Of a stretch of DNA of 64,000 nucleotides, positions 22,266 through 33,062 are shown one piece after another (the first letter of the stretch is position 1; each line of letters begins with the position of its first letter). Below the pieces are notes generated by a model. That model saw only the letters and a program-made list of their open reading frames with translations. It did no database searches and was not told the DNA's origin. A program made the position numbers and the translations under genes. The stretch covers positions 371,941 to 435,940 of the forward strand of contig NW_008805103.1 in the NCBI RefSeq assembly GCF_000004825.1, read 5' to 3'. This stretch comes from Heterostelium album PN500. Its lineage: Eukaryota; Evosea; Eumycetozoa; Acytosteliales; Acytosteliaceae.

Positions 22266-22597
22266 TTTAAAAGTAATAATAATAAAGATATATAATAAAT
22301 AAAATATAATACAAAAATCAAAAATATTTTGAAATCATATTAAAAAAAAAAATTAATCAAAACCCATCAATTTACCATTTTTTTGCATGATCATTTTTAT
22401 TTGAATTTGGGTTCTGATTATTTTTATTTTTATTTTTATTTTTATAATAATAATTTTGTCATTTATCTATCTAAGATAATGATTTAATAAGTTAATTATT
22501 ATTAATATTTAACTTTCTTTTATTAAAAACTGTTTATTGATCTATAGTATTCTAATTGATAATGTAATAAAGAAGGAACACTCTAGAATCAAGTATA

Positions 22598-22632
<35 letters not shown>

Positions 22633-23042
22633 AGGAAGATTGTGGAGATGTCATTTATTTGTTTTAAAAAGTAAGATAACAGTCAATGATGATTAGATCT
22701 AAAGTATGATGAAAAACAAAAATATGTTGTCATAGTCGAAGCAAGGTGACAACATACTTTTTATAATAACACATTTTCGATCAGGTGTGAACCCGAAAAA
22801 AATAAAATCAACTTTGGTGTGGTTCAATCAAATTGATAGAACAAGGAATCATTTTTGCGAATGAATTTCATTAATTATAAATAATGAAATTTCGAGTCAT
22901 TGTTAAAATCATCAAAAACAAAATATTAAATATTTAATTAAATATCTAATTTAATCTTCAAACCGCAGCTTTTAATCCAAAAATCTTTTTTTTCATCAGT
23001 TCATTTCTATTAAACTTTAACAATAAAACTAAATAAATAATA
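22266..23042. promoter_or_regulatory. Divergent promoter region (EF-hand / GST)
   Basis: 777 bases between head-to-head genes. It includes an unbroken run of about 27 T near 22600-22626 and TTTTTATTTTTATTTTTAT repeats near 22425-22445. No gene seen. Confidence 0.5.
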
Positions 23043-23716
23043 ATGTCTCTACCAATTTTCCATTATGTATGTACAAATAAAATAAAATAATATTTGTTTA
23101 TTATATAATAATTAATAAACTGTTTTTTTTTAACAATTTTTTTTAGTTTGATGCCAGAGGTCGTGGTGAAGAAATTAGAATCTTATTAAATTATGCCGGT
23201 GTAAAATACACTGAAGACAGAATCCACCCATTGACCGATGAGATTCGTGCCAAGTTGACATTCGGACAACTACCATGGTACCAAGAGGGATCTCTCAGTA
23301 TCACTCAATCGATGGCTATTGAGAGTTACATTGCCAGAAAGCACTCATTGCTCGGTGCCAACGAAGAAGAGAATGCTGAGATCTTCAGTTATGTGCTGTC
23401 GGTTGCCGATATGTTGGATTCGTTCATCAAGGCATTCATGGGTGGTCCCGAGCAAAAGAAGAACTTTGAGGAAGTCGTTGCACCAAGAATCATCAAAGCC
23501 TGGGAATCAAAGATCAACAGCAACGGTCATCTCTTTGGAGCCAAAACAACCTGGGCCGATCTCGCTGTTTTCAACAGTGTTGATTATTTACTCTGGGCCA
23601 AGAACGATAAACTCTTTGCACATGCACCAAAGTGTCTTGAACTTCACAAGAAATTGGCTGAATCCCCACAATTGAAGCCATACTTGGAATCAAGACCAAA
23701 AGATATTAAATTCTAA
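23043..23716 (+). CDS. Glutathione S-transferase, sigma/alpha-like
   Basis: Exon 1 (23043-23066) encodes MSLPIFHY; an 80-base intron (GTATGT..TTTTAG) leads to exon 2 (23147-23716), giving 197 residues. The thioredoxin-fold N-domain has the catalytic Tyr just before FDARGRGEEIRILLNYAG, the cis-Pro motif GQLPWYQEG, and the glutathione-binding QSM (usually QS(M/L/Y)AI). The helical C-domain has the TWADLAVF motif. It should conjugate glutathione to electrophiles or act as a prostaglandin-D-synthase-type isomerase. Length is normal for the family. The first eight codons hold the catalytic Tyr, so an ORF-only reading starting at 23231 would miss it. Confidence 0.9.
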
Positions 23717-23944
23717 ACAATCCAATCAAATCCATTCCCCTTTTATTTTAAATAATCAATTATTTTATTTAATTAAAATGAAATAATCAATTAAAATAAA
23801 CATAATTTTTCATTAAATAATAATAAGTTATCTTTTTATTTTTTAGATAAATACTTACAAAAAAGAAAGTATAATACTTAGTCAATATCTATATAATATA
23901 AAACAAGTATAAATCTATCTTTTTTAAAAATATTATTTTTTAAA

Positions 23945-25154
23945 TTAAAATTTTTCAACTCTCATTTTTAGAACTCTATCAGCATTGCTTGTGGTGGTAG
24001 TTGTAGTGGTTGTTATCTGATTTGACTTTCCGCTTATTGTCGTTGTTGTTGTCGACGTTATTGTCGATGTTGCAATCGATGTTGTTGTCGATGTTGTTGT
24101 CGATGTTGTATTCATATCATAAATATTGTTGAGCTTAGCTTTACTGTTTGGTTTGAAATGTGAACCAATATCTTGCTCTATACTACATGGACCATCAAAT
24201 GCTTCAACTTGTGCACAATCTGGATTATGGTTGAAATGTGAACCAATATCTTGCTCCCTACTGCACGGACCATCAAAGGCCTCAATCTGTGTACAATCTG
24301 GATAGTCTCCACTATCTTCATATGATATATCATTTTCATAATTATTTATTCTGGATAAAAATGTGCATTAGAAATCAGAAAAATTGAACCAATATGACAA
24401 AATAATCTTTTGCTGATCTTACATTCACAGCTCATTGATCAGCTAATTGTGAACTTCAAAATATTCTTTTGTGTTCTCTATATAGCAATTGAACTGCAAG
24501 ATGCGTGAAAAACAAAATATTCTTTTGTATTCTCTGTTAGCATTTGATCTGCTAACTGTGAACTTCAAAATATCTTTTGCTTACAAAATATTCTTTTGAT
24601 CGTTTGGTTCATTCTTTAATTTGGAATCTGATACTAATCTTTGAACCACAACAATAAAAGATAATAGAAACAGGAATGTTTGAAAATATTAGTAAGATAC
24701 TATAGTGTCTTTTAATTACCTATACCTACTTTTAAAGGAAAAGTACCATGGTTTGATTCTTTTTCGAATCTCGTATATATTTGAAAGATCCCATTCCAAA
24801 AAATATGGTTTAAGCTTTTAAAAGTGTGTTGAGCTAAAACGACTTCTTGATTTGTTACATGTTTATCTAAATATGGTTGAAAGCCATCTTGTTGTGAAAG
24901 TAATTTACAAAAATCTTCGCTAGTGATTAGTTCAGATCTGTTGTTTGTGGCATCTTTAACGAATTCAAAGTTGTTGGCTATCCACTGCAGATTTCGAAAA
25001 TTGTTATTAATAAAAATTTAATTTAATTTAAATATAAAATAATATTGTATATTACCTCATTAAAAGGACTCCAATATTCTTTGATTCTTTGCTTCTTGCG
25101 TTGATCGCAATCTGTAAAAAATTCCTCCCTTTGTGCTCTCTTTTTATTATCCAT
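23945..25154 (-). CDS. Unknown protein with a duplicated 26-residue Cys motif; exon 3 junction unresolved
   Basis: Exon 1 (25056-25154) starts MDNKKRAQREEFFTD; an upstream in-frame ATG at 25205 would add a hydrophobic leader (MIVLFFLQSVIFTVIIY). Exon 2 (24730-24984) joins in phase after a 71-base intron and has no Met near its start: WIANNFEFVKDATNN..NHIFWNGIFQIYTRFEKE. Exon 3 (23945-about 24350) carries two tandem 26-residue units with EAFDGPCS, EQDIGSHF and PDC, then a Thr/Ser tract and a basic end (RVLKMRVEKF). Exon 3 begins in phase 2 after a TTTATCCAG acceptor, but no exon 2 donor in that phase was found, so a small extra exon may lie in 24351-24729. Family not recognised. Convergent with the GST gene. 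Confidence 0.55.
24153..24308 (-). repeat. Two tandem 78-base coding repeats
   Basis: Units 24153-24230 and 24231-24308 are about 85-90% alike and keep the frame (26 codons each). They encode the duplicated Cys/FDGPCS/DIGSHF motif of the unknown gene at 23945-25154. Third-position differences dominate, which supports selection on the protein. Confidence 0.8.
24398..24598. repeat. Degenerate minisatellite with CAAAATATTCTTTTG units
   Basis: Five copies of CAAAATA(T)TCTTTTG-like units start at 24398, 24457, 24513, 24566 and 24584. The first four are spaced 53-59 bases apart. Between them GCTAA..TGTGAACTT segments recur. The array lies in the putative intron between exons 2 and 3 of the unknown gene. 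Confidence 0.65.
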
Positions 25155-25205
25155 ATAAATAATAACTGTAAATATTACAGATTGCAAAAAAAACAAAACA
25201 ATCAA

Positions 25206-25409
25206 TGATCGTAAATAAAAATTTAATTAAAAAAAATTAAAATATTTAAAACACAAAGTGGGGTATCTTACGCCAACTTTATTATGTAAAAACCCACAGC
25301 TGGCTACCTACGTTATTTGTGGGATAACAGGATAATGCGCAGGCGAAAGGGGTTGGGAGTTAGTTTTGTTTTATATTGTTTTTAGATATCAAATATATAT
25401 ATATATATA
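25206..25409. promoter_or_regulatory. Divergent promoter region with a GC-richer island
   Basis: The short spacer between the unknown minus-strand gene and the F-box/FNIP gene contains a conspicuously less A/T-rich island at about 25256-25370 (CTACGTTATTTGTGGGATAA, then GCGCAGGCGAAAGGGGTTGG). An (AT)n run precedes the ATG at 25410. The island has no open frame. It may be a promoter element or a small RNA gene. Confidence 0.4.
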
Positions 25410-27153
25410 ATGGAGATTTGCAGTAATCATATAGATAAAATATTCGTTAATCTATCACATTTAATATTAAATAAAATAATAGGTTGTTTAGATGAAAACA
25501 TTGACAGAATATGTTTTAGTTTAGTTTGTAAGAGATGGTTCAACGATAGAGATAAATATTTAATATTCAACACTGATAATATCAATATTAACTCTAATAA
25601 TAATAATGATATTACTCAAAATCATAAACAATTCAAGTTACCTTCATATAATAACATCTTTAATAAATCGATTCAATCAAAGACTGATTGTTCACTTTTT
25701 ATTGGAGCAACCAGATTTTTATTTGGTGAATACGATTTTTATTATGGTAAATATAATACTTTAAACCTCTTTATATTTGATGATCATTTAACATTTAACT
25801 AATTAATATTTTTATAAAGATAAAAATACAGACTTGAAAAGTATTCCATCGTATATTTCAATGATCGGCTCAACAGATGAAAGTACAGACCTAGAGTATT
25901 TCTATCAAATACTATTGGAATCACAATCAGTAACAACATTGTGTGGATGTCATACACTGAGATATGGATTACCGAAAACAATCAAAAAACTCTCTTTCAG
26001 CTATAGATTCAATGAATTGCTTGTTAAAGGATCACTCCCATCATCTTTAGAAGTTCTTAGTTTTCATAGTTCTTTTAAGCAAGCGATTCAAGCAGATGTA
26101 CTTCCAGAAGGTTTACTCGAATTCAACTTGTACAGCATCGATTACCAATCTGATCTTCAACCAGGAGTGTTCCCATCATCTCTCAAGACCTTAAATCTTT
26201 GTTATTATAAGAATCCTATTAAAGCTGGAGTACTTCCAGAGAAACTTGAATGCTTGTATTATTCGGGTGAATGTACACCATTGGAAGATGGAGTATTGCC
26301 TAAATCCTTAAAGAAACTTGTGAATGTGCCAATGACATGGTTACAAGCAATATCATCACTTCCAAATCTTGAAATCATTCATTTTTTTCAATTTAAAAAA
26401 GGTATATCAACATTCAATCTCGACTTATTACCATCATCTTTAAAGGTTCTCAAATTCAAGCAATTTAAGTTGATAGGAGCAATGCCGACATCAATCAAAT
26501 CACTATGCATTGTTGAATGTGAATTTCAGTTTGAAGAAATATTCCCAGAAACATTACAATATCACTTTGAATCGCTCCAATATTTAAGCGATAAGATTCT
26601 TTCGATTCCGTCCAACGTAAAGATCGATAAGTTGATAATAGAAGGATCCATTGATCAGGAAAATTGTTCACTCTCACCTCCATCTGGAATCACTTCAATC
26701 AGATTAGATATGACATTGGACCAAGGAGATGGTTTTTTAAGAATCGATGGAAATGATCAAACAACTCTGAAAGAGCTACGACTTCCATATTTTGATTTCC
26801 AACCACGTGCATTCATACCAAACACCATTGAAGAGTTGGATATTGGTGACAATTCACTTATTTATTGTTTAGATTTGATCAAATCAATCGATTCAATCAA
26901 AACACTTATGCTTTCGAAATTTCCAAAAATTGAAATCATATCACCAGAATCTTTCAAAACAATCAACAATATCATCTATACTGAAGAAAGCAATAGTAAT
27001 ATTGTTATTTACAGAAAGTTAGACGATAATTATTATTTAATGTATGGTAATCTTTTTGGAAATATAATAGCCAGAATATTCCATCAATCTAATTTGCCAA
27101 CGAACTTAAACAAAAAATTAAAAAAATATATAAAGTCTATTCCTTTAAAATAA
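25410..27153 (+). CDS. F-box and FNIP-repeat protein
   Basis: Exon 1 (25410-25746) and exon 2 (25832-27153) join across an 85-base intron (GTAAATA..ATACAG) in phase to 552 residues. The N-terminal F-box is LSHLILNKIIGCLDENIDRI through SLVCKRWFNDRD. It is followed by FNIP-type repeats of about 22 residues with the G(V/S)LP.(S/K/G)L..L pattern (for example GSLPSSLEVLSF, GVFPSSLKTLNL, GVLPEKLECLYY, GVLPKSLKKL). FNIP families are greatly expanded in dictyostelids. F-box proteins generally recruit substrates to SCF ubiquitin ligases via Skp1; the FNIP repeats would bind the substrate. A truncated copy of its 5' end lies at 27902. Confidence 0.9.
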
Positions 27154-27211
27154 AAATTACTATATGTTTATTAAATATCAAATAAATTTTACAAATGATT
27201 ATTTACAAATT

Positions 27212-27719
27212 CTATTTTTTCGAATCGATGTATTCATTCAAAAGGTCATGTAATTCAAAACAATAAGGTAATCTTTTTATCATTTGCTGAAGATAGAGTA
27301 CCAACTTATCGATAGGTATCGAAATATTTCTGAGAATCCAATCCAATGAACGATACTTGAATTGTGTAAATGCTTCGATTTTTTTGATTATATCAAACTC
27401 TATTGACTCGATTGTATTTAGATGACGCCAGGTTAAACTGAAAGAGATCAGTTGGGAGCGGATCTGGGCGAGCATTAACGGGAGTACCTCTGGGAATAGA
27501 ATAGTAGCAGGTTGATTTTCATTATTGTTATTGCTACTATTGAGATCACTCATTCTTAGCTCATTCGTGATAGTAGCTGGATTTGTAGAAGTTGTTGAAT
27601 CATTAGTCTTTGTGGTTGTCGTTGTTGAATTTGTTCTTGTTGTATTTGTAGTTCCTGTTGTGTTTGTTGAATCGTTGGTGGAGCTAGTTGATTTAATAAT
27701 GGTAAAAAGTTTATTATAA
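27212..27719 (-). pseudogene. Frameshifted paralogue of the Thr-rich fragment at 6297-6647
   Basis: On the minus strand an open frame without ATG encodes a Thr-rich tract (STNPATITNELRMSDLNSS) then LFPEV. Here one base is missing relative to the 6297 copy (GAGGTACTCC against GACGTTACTCC, near 27487). The TPVNARPDPLPTDLFQ continuation that matches the 6297 copy is in a different frame. The surviving frame instead runs on to IEAFTQFKYRSLDWILRNIS and ends YIDSKK. Without a start codon and with the shift this is probably a pseudogene, although an upstream exon and an alternative frame cannot be ruled out. The family is unknown. Convergent with the FNIP gene, 58 bases away. Confidence 0.55.
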
Positions 27720-27901
27720 AATAATAAAAGTAATTTAAATAATATATAAATATTAGAGAATTACATATTTTAATAATAATATTATGAACTTCGAAAACTA
27801 GTTAAAAAAATTGTTTTTTTATTTTTTTTAATTATTTTCGTTTTTGCATTATTATATGAAAAAACAATGCAAATATATTGTTTTTCGATATCAAATTAAT
27901 A

Positions 27902-28057
27902 ATGGAGAGTAATCAAATAGATAAAATATTCGTTAATCTATCACATTTAATATTAAATAAAATAATTAGTTATTTAGATGAAAACATTGACAGAATATGT
28001 TTTAGTTTGGTGTGCAAGAGATGGTTCAATGATAGAGATAAATATTTTAATAATTAA
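27902..28057 (+). pseudogene. Truncated duplicate of the F-box 5' end
   Basis: Fifty-one codons starting MESNQIDKIFVNLSHLIL repeat the F-box of the gene at 25410 almost exactly at DNA level (27920-28045), then run out of similarity after DRDKY into FNN and a TAA. No FNIP repeats follow. It is either a pseudogene or a minimal F-box-only product that might compete for Skp1. Confidence 0.75.
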
Positions 28058-28150
28058 ATAAAAAATTTTTTTATTTGTTTCGATTGTTATTTATAAGTAT
28101 ATTTTCTCTTTTTGCATTTTATTTTTTCGATTGATTTTCATTTTTTTATT

Positions 28151-31100
28151 TTATAGTTTATCACTTGTCGAGGATGAATATGAACTTAATCTTCTTTGTA
28201 GTTGTTGTCTAAGAATTCTATGTCTGGCGTACAAGACGATCAGTGCAACAGCAAAGATACCACCGACCACCGAACAAACAATGATGACAATCAACTTCCA
28301 TTTCTCATCGGAGGAACAGTTACTCTTAGTGGTCGGCGATATTAGAGAACTGAAATTTGGATCAATTATGACAGAGTTACGGAATGGCGACGTTTGAATT
28401 GCTGTCATATAGAGGAATTGTTGTTTAGAGTCACTGCTGCTGCTTGTGTTGTTTTGTTGTTGCTCTTGGTAGAGTGGATCGTCTTTGCTTAGCGCTACGA
28501 CACTGCTCTTTACGATACGACTATCGACAATCATGTTCTGTGCAAACTTGGCAGTGAGCGTCGATCCACCACTCTGAATTTGATACCAGGTGAGCGATCC
28601 TCCTTGGTTGGTTCCGCTGTCGGCCATCGTGTTGGTGCTGTCGCAATTGAACTCCGATTGGCCGTCGGTCATCGAGCTGTAGATAATCTGAAGTGTGTTC
28701 AGTTGCGATTGGAATGTCCAGTTTGATATCTGTATGACATACTTCATGGAGTTGTCAGCCATTTCAATGATCTCACCGGCAAACTCAACGTTCTGGCGTT
28801 GATAATAGATTGTCATGTTCAGACTAACGGTAACAGTCTCACCATCAAACTCTCCGGCGAATAGGTAGCTACTACTAGTGTTCTGACGTTTGTACCATTT
28901 GATATTGGTCATCGGTAGAGTTTTAATGCTGGTGAATGTTGGATCTATTTCACGGAGATGAGTAATGGCAATGGTGAAGTTGAGACCGCCACCGACAATG
29001 ATGGTTCCACCGTTTCCATCGGGAATGGGCGGAGTTGTGTTGTTCTTCTTTGGAGTGAGACAGTCTAGTCCTTCCCACTGAGCAGTACAGACACAGAATC
29101 CAGTGGCATTGTTGCAAGTTCCACCGTTACTACACTGATGATTACATGGTTGACTTGTGTTTGTTGAGGTGAGGTATGTGAAGAGATAAGCACCGCCCTC
29201 CAATGAATCTACGGTAACGTTAACATAAGCTATTCCATTGTTATTTAAAGCTGCGCCATCACCAAAGTTCTTACAAATCAAATTGGTCGAATTGATATAT
29301 TGAACAGTTGCACAGTTAATTCCACCGATTCCAACGATCAAATTGGTTGTTGCGAAATTTGAACCTGTGATAGAGACATCACCACCGATTTCCTTGTAGA
29401 TGGAATTCGCTTCTATTACAGTTGGGTATTGGTAGGAGAAATTATAGACATTCGATGACAAGTTGTCGACAATTGCCGATAGACTTAGATATCCCGTTCC
29501 AGCTGGAATTGTATATTCAATTAAATAAGACTGTCCGGTTGCATTTGGTGTTTGAATATATGTAAAACTATTCAGTTGGTTTCCATTCAAATAGAGTTTT
29601 GGTGATGTTGATTGGTTATTGGTATCCAATTGAGCAAAGTTCCATCCTTCAATGGTAATAGCTCCACCTGTAACCGGAGGACTGTTTACAAATGTAATAG
29701 AAGGAATGAATTGAACTCCAAAGGTGTTTGACAGTTGTCCACCAACTTCAACTGAGTAGTTTCCATTTCTAAAAGCGGGTGGTACTTGGAATTGAATGTG
29801 TGTATGGTCAACCGTATTGAAAACAACTGGAATGTGTTCACCTCCTTCAGTAAGAATACGAATTGAACTTGGGAATATTCCAAAATTGGTTCCATATACA
29901 TCAATAACGGTTGAATTTTTTTCGGTATTACTTATAGTTGGATTTTGATAGGTATACAAGAAAGTAAAGATTTGTGTACCAACGAATAAGTTTGTCCAAA
30001 CCTTTCCAACACCAACAGGAATGTTGGCAAACATTCTTGTATAAGTACTATTCACAATGGTTAGAGTACTCATTCCAAATTCAAAAGTAAGCTGGGTTTT
30101 ATCTGGGAAGAAATCGGTTCCATCAAATTGTGTTAGACCACCGGAAGTTGGTTGTTGAAGTGGTGACCAGGAAACAATGATTGGCTTATTATACTGATAT
30201 CGTAAATCGATATTTCCACTTGTTTTCTTTGTATTCTTAAAAGTTATGGGTACAGCTGAATTTCCTCCTACACCTGCTGGTAAAGTAATGGTTGCAGTGG
30301 AATGGAGAATATCAATAGAGTTTGGAAGGACTACACCGTTCGAAGTGATATTGACAGTATCTTGATTGTTAGCTGTACCAATATTATTCAATACAACTTG
30401 TATGATGGTGCCTGAAGTTGGTATTAGATATAATTGACTTAAAGGTGTAACAGTGAAAACTAAAATATAATTTAAATTAATTAATTAACTATTTAAACTT
30501 TTTTTTAAAATAAAATAAACTAACAGAATACTACTTACTATTTGATTGTCCATACATAATATATATACCAGAATAGTTGTTTGCTTGAATATCATTGTTG
30601 CTAGTGTGGATGGCACCAAGATTATCTAAATAGAAACGAGAGTTACCAGTTACACCAGCTGTAGAGAGAGTGTTATTATAAAATACAGTTTGAGGTTTTC
30701 CAATGTTTGGTCCAACCAAGTTTTCGAATTCGGATGTTGCCGTTGAATAGTTGACAGATTGCCACATATCGAATTTAACACCAGTGAATGAACTAAAATC
30801 CTTGTTGATAGAATTTAGAACTTTTTGGGTTGGAATAACACCTAATTGTCCTTGGAGTCCTTCCATATGGATCATACTTGCAAGATTCTGTGCATCTTCA
30901 TATGTTACATTTGTTTTAATTACAGAATAAAAGAAAGTATCGGTTCCATTAACTAAAATATTCTTGTTAATATAATGATATAATTTGATGTAGATATTCT
31001 TAATGCATACTCATTGGGGTTCTATAGAATTTTGTTGTTACTCCACCAGCAGTTACACTTAAAGGGTAAGCCTTTCCAAGATTTTGAGTTTGAATATTAA

Positions 31101-32183
31101 TAGTACAAGACAAGGTGTATTTTGTTCCACCTTTTGGCCAACAATTTAAGCCTGCTGGGATTGAAGCTAAATTAAATGATAAATCCAATCCAAAATTGGT
31201 ATCAATATTTATATTTTTTCCAGTCATCAAATATTGGTCAGTTCCTTGGTCAATAGCAATATCAATTGATGTTACCCATGGTGCTATTTTTTAAATAAAT
31301 TTTAAAAAATATTAGAAATAAAGGTTTTAAAAAAATAAAAATTAATAATACATACGCTCAACCATTGACACAATATTGAAAACTGTACTTCCACTTGTTA
31401 TTTTAATCGAATATAAACCAGGTCTAAAAGAGGATATCATACAATAGGCACTGGTATTGGTTATTGATACAAAAGAATTACAAGAAAAGTTGATACTTGA
31501 ATCTGTGTTGCACACAGAGTAGACTTTCATAGATGGAATAATACTTGGTGGTAAGTTGTTGATAATGATTTTGTTTTCTGATCTACTTAATAGAGTGACG
31601 TATGGATCATTATCTCCGCCCCATTCGCAAACAAAATTTAAAGCAGTGCTTGGATTTTGAGGGAAATACTTTGGTGTGGTTGATACTTGTACTGACAAAC
31701 CACTAAGAGTTGGATCGAATATTGGATCCTGCCAGATACAATAGGTAAAACATTGATCGGTTAATACATTATATACATTCAAATTCTTTTCTGGACCATT
31801 TGAATAGGACCACAGTGGATGACCTATTTTGGAAGTTCCAAGTTTGGTACCAATCCAATAGCTTTGACCAGATACCATAACACCTTTAGATATTAAATAA
31901 GCAAGTTCTTCTTGGAATGTTATTGTAGCTAAATAACTATTATAATTATAAAAATATTAATAAATATTATGAAAATAATATTAAGAAATTAAAATTATTT
32001 ATACCCTTTAGTTTCATTATAAATTTGATTAGAACAAAATGTTTGAGCATCTTGAAAATTCAAAGCATTCGAAAAAGATTGATAAGAGTGATTATTTAAA
32101 TTATATTTAATAGGTGTTTGACATTTAACAAATGGAATTAGAATTGAGAATAAAAATACAAATAAAAATCTTCTTTTTTCCAT
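28151..32183 (-). CDS. Large adhesion-type membrane protein: C-type-lectin-like, IPT/TIG and EGF domains (ComC-like)
   Basis: Five minus-strand exons, 32005-32183, 31356-31936, 31011-31283, 30539-30952 and 28151-30459, join in phase to 1251 residues. After a signal peptide (MEKRRFLFVFLFSILIPF) comes a C-type-lectin-like domain (AQTFC..GYLATITFQEE..SYWIGTKL..WSYSNGPEKN). A second lectin-like segment (NVTYEDAQNLASMIH..) and IPT/TIG beta-sandwich repeats (PTISNTEKNSTVIDVYGTNF) follow. Then come one EGF-like module (CNHQCSNGGTCNNATGFCVC), a further beta domain, a transmembrane helix (LIVIIVCSVVGGIFAVALIV) and a short basic/Ser tail. The layout fits the dictyostelid EGF/TIG cell-surface family that includes ComC and suggests cell-cell recognition or bacterial binding. 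Exact orthology is uncertain. Confidence 0.87.
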
Positions 32184-33062
32184 TTTTAAAAAAATTATTT
32201 TATATAAATCAATTAAATAAATAAATAAAAATAATTAATTAAACATATATCAATAATTATTTATTATTATTTACAATATTGTTATAATGATTTTTGTTAA
32301 AATTATTTAATGAATATGAAAAATAATAATGTAAAATCAATTGTTTAATAGAAGGGTTTTTTTTTTTAAGTTATAATGATTCTGATTTCATTAAATGGGA
32401 AATATTGGATATATATAATGGGTAAAACAGCAATGACAAAAAAAAATGTAAACTAAATAGGTATCATTAATTCAAGCGTGTTTTGGTTTCCCCATAGCAT
32501 TAATTTTTTGGTGGGAATGAAAACAACTATCATAATATGTGAACATAGATTTAAGGGTGTTGGGTCCATGAACAAACAAGGAACATGTTCGATTTGGAAT
32601 GAAAAAGTTTGAAATGACAATCGGAAGAGAACCTATTTATTAATAAGGAGGTGGTTTTTAAAAGAACTTTGCAAATTAATCACTTCAGAAGGAGATCATC
32701 TCATTTAATTCACAATTTTTCATGTAATTTCATTAAAGGGCTAGTTAGAAACGATCAAAAAAACAAAAACAACAAAAAAAACAACCCAAAACACCCCCTT
32801 AAAATCATTGCACACTTTGTTTTAAGATTTTTCGCACTTTATATGTGGTACTACAATTGAGAAGTTGGCATTGTTTGAGAACTCTGTTCGCAAGTGCCCA
32901 CCTCATTAATTTGCCCATTAATCTAAAAATATTTTTTTTTTTTCAAACCCCCTTTGCTTTGGAGCAAATAACTTAAACCCAATACTGAGATATTTGTTTT
33001 TGGATGCGATCCTAACAAACCACTGTTTGCATTAAAACAACATCAAGTTTATTTTGATTTAA
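32184..33062. promoter_or_regulatory. Upstream region of the ComC-like gene
   Basis: About 880 A/T-rich bases between two minus-strand genes. C-rich patches such as AACAACCCAAAACACCCCC near 32775-32800 stand out. The open frame at 32651-32860 is low-complexity and not credible. No gene seen. Confidence 0.45.

Noticed and set aside
25319-25336. 15 of 18 bases match the I-SceI homing-endonuclease site (GGGATAACAGG core)
   Set aside because: The core is also a conserved large-subunit rRNA word, but the surrounding bases do not resemble rRNA and there is no endonuclease gene. Chance is the simplest explanation.
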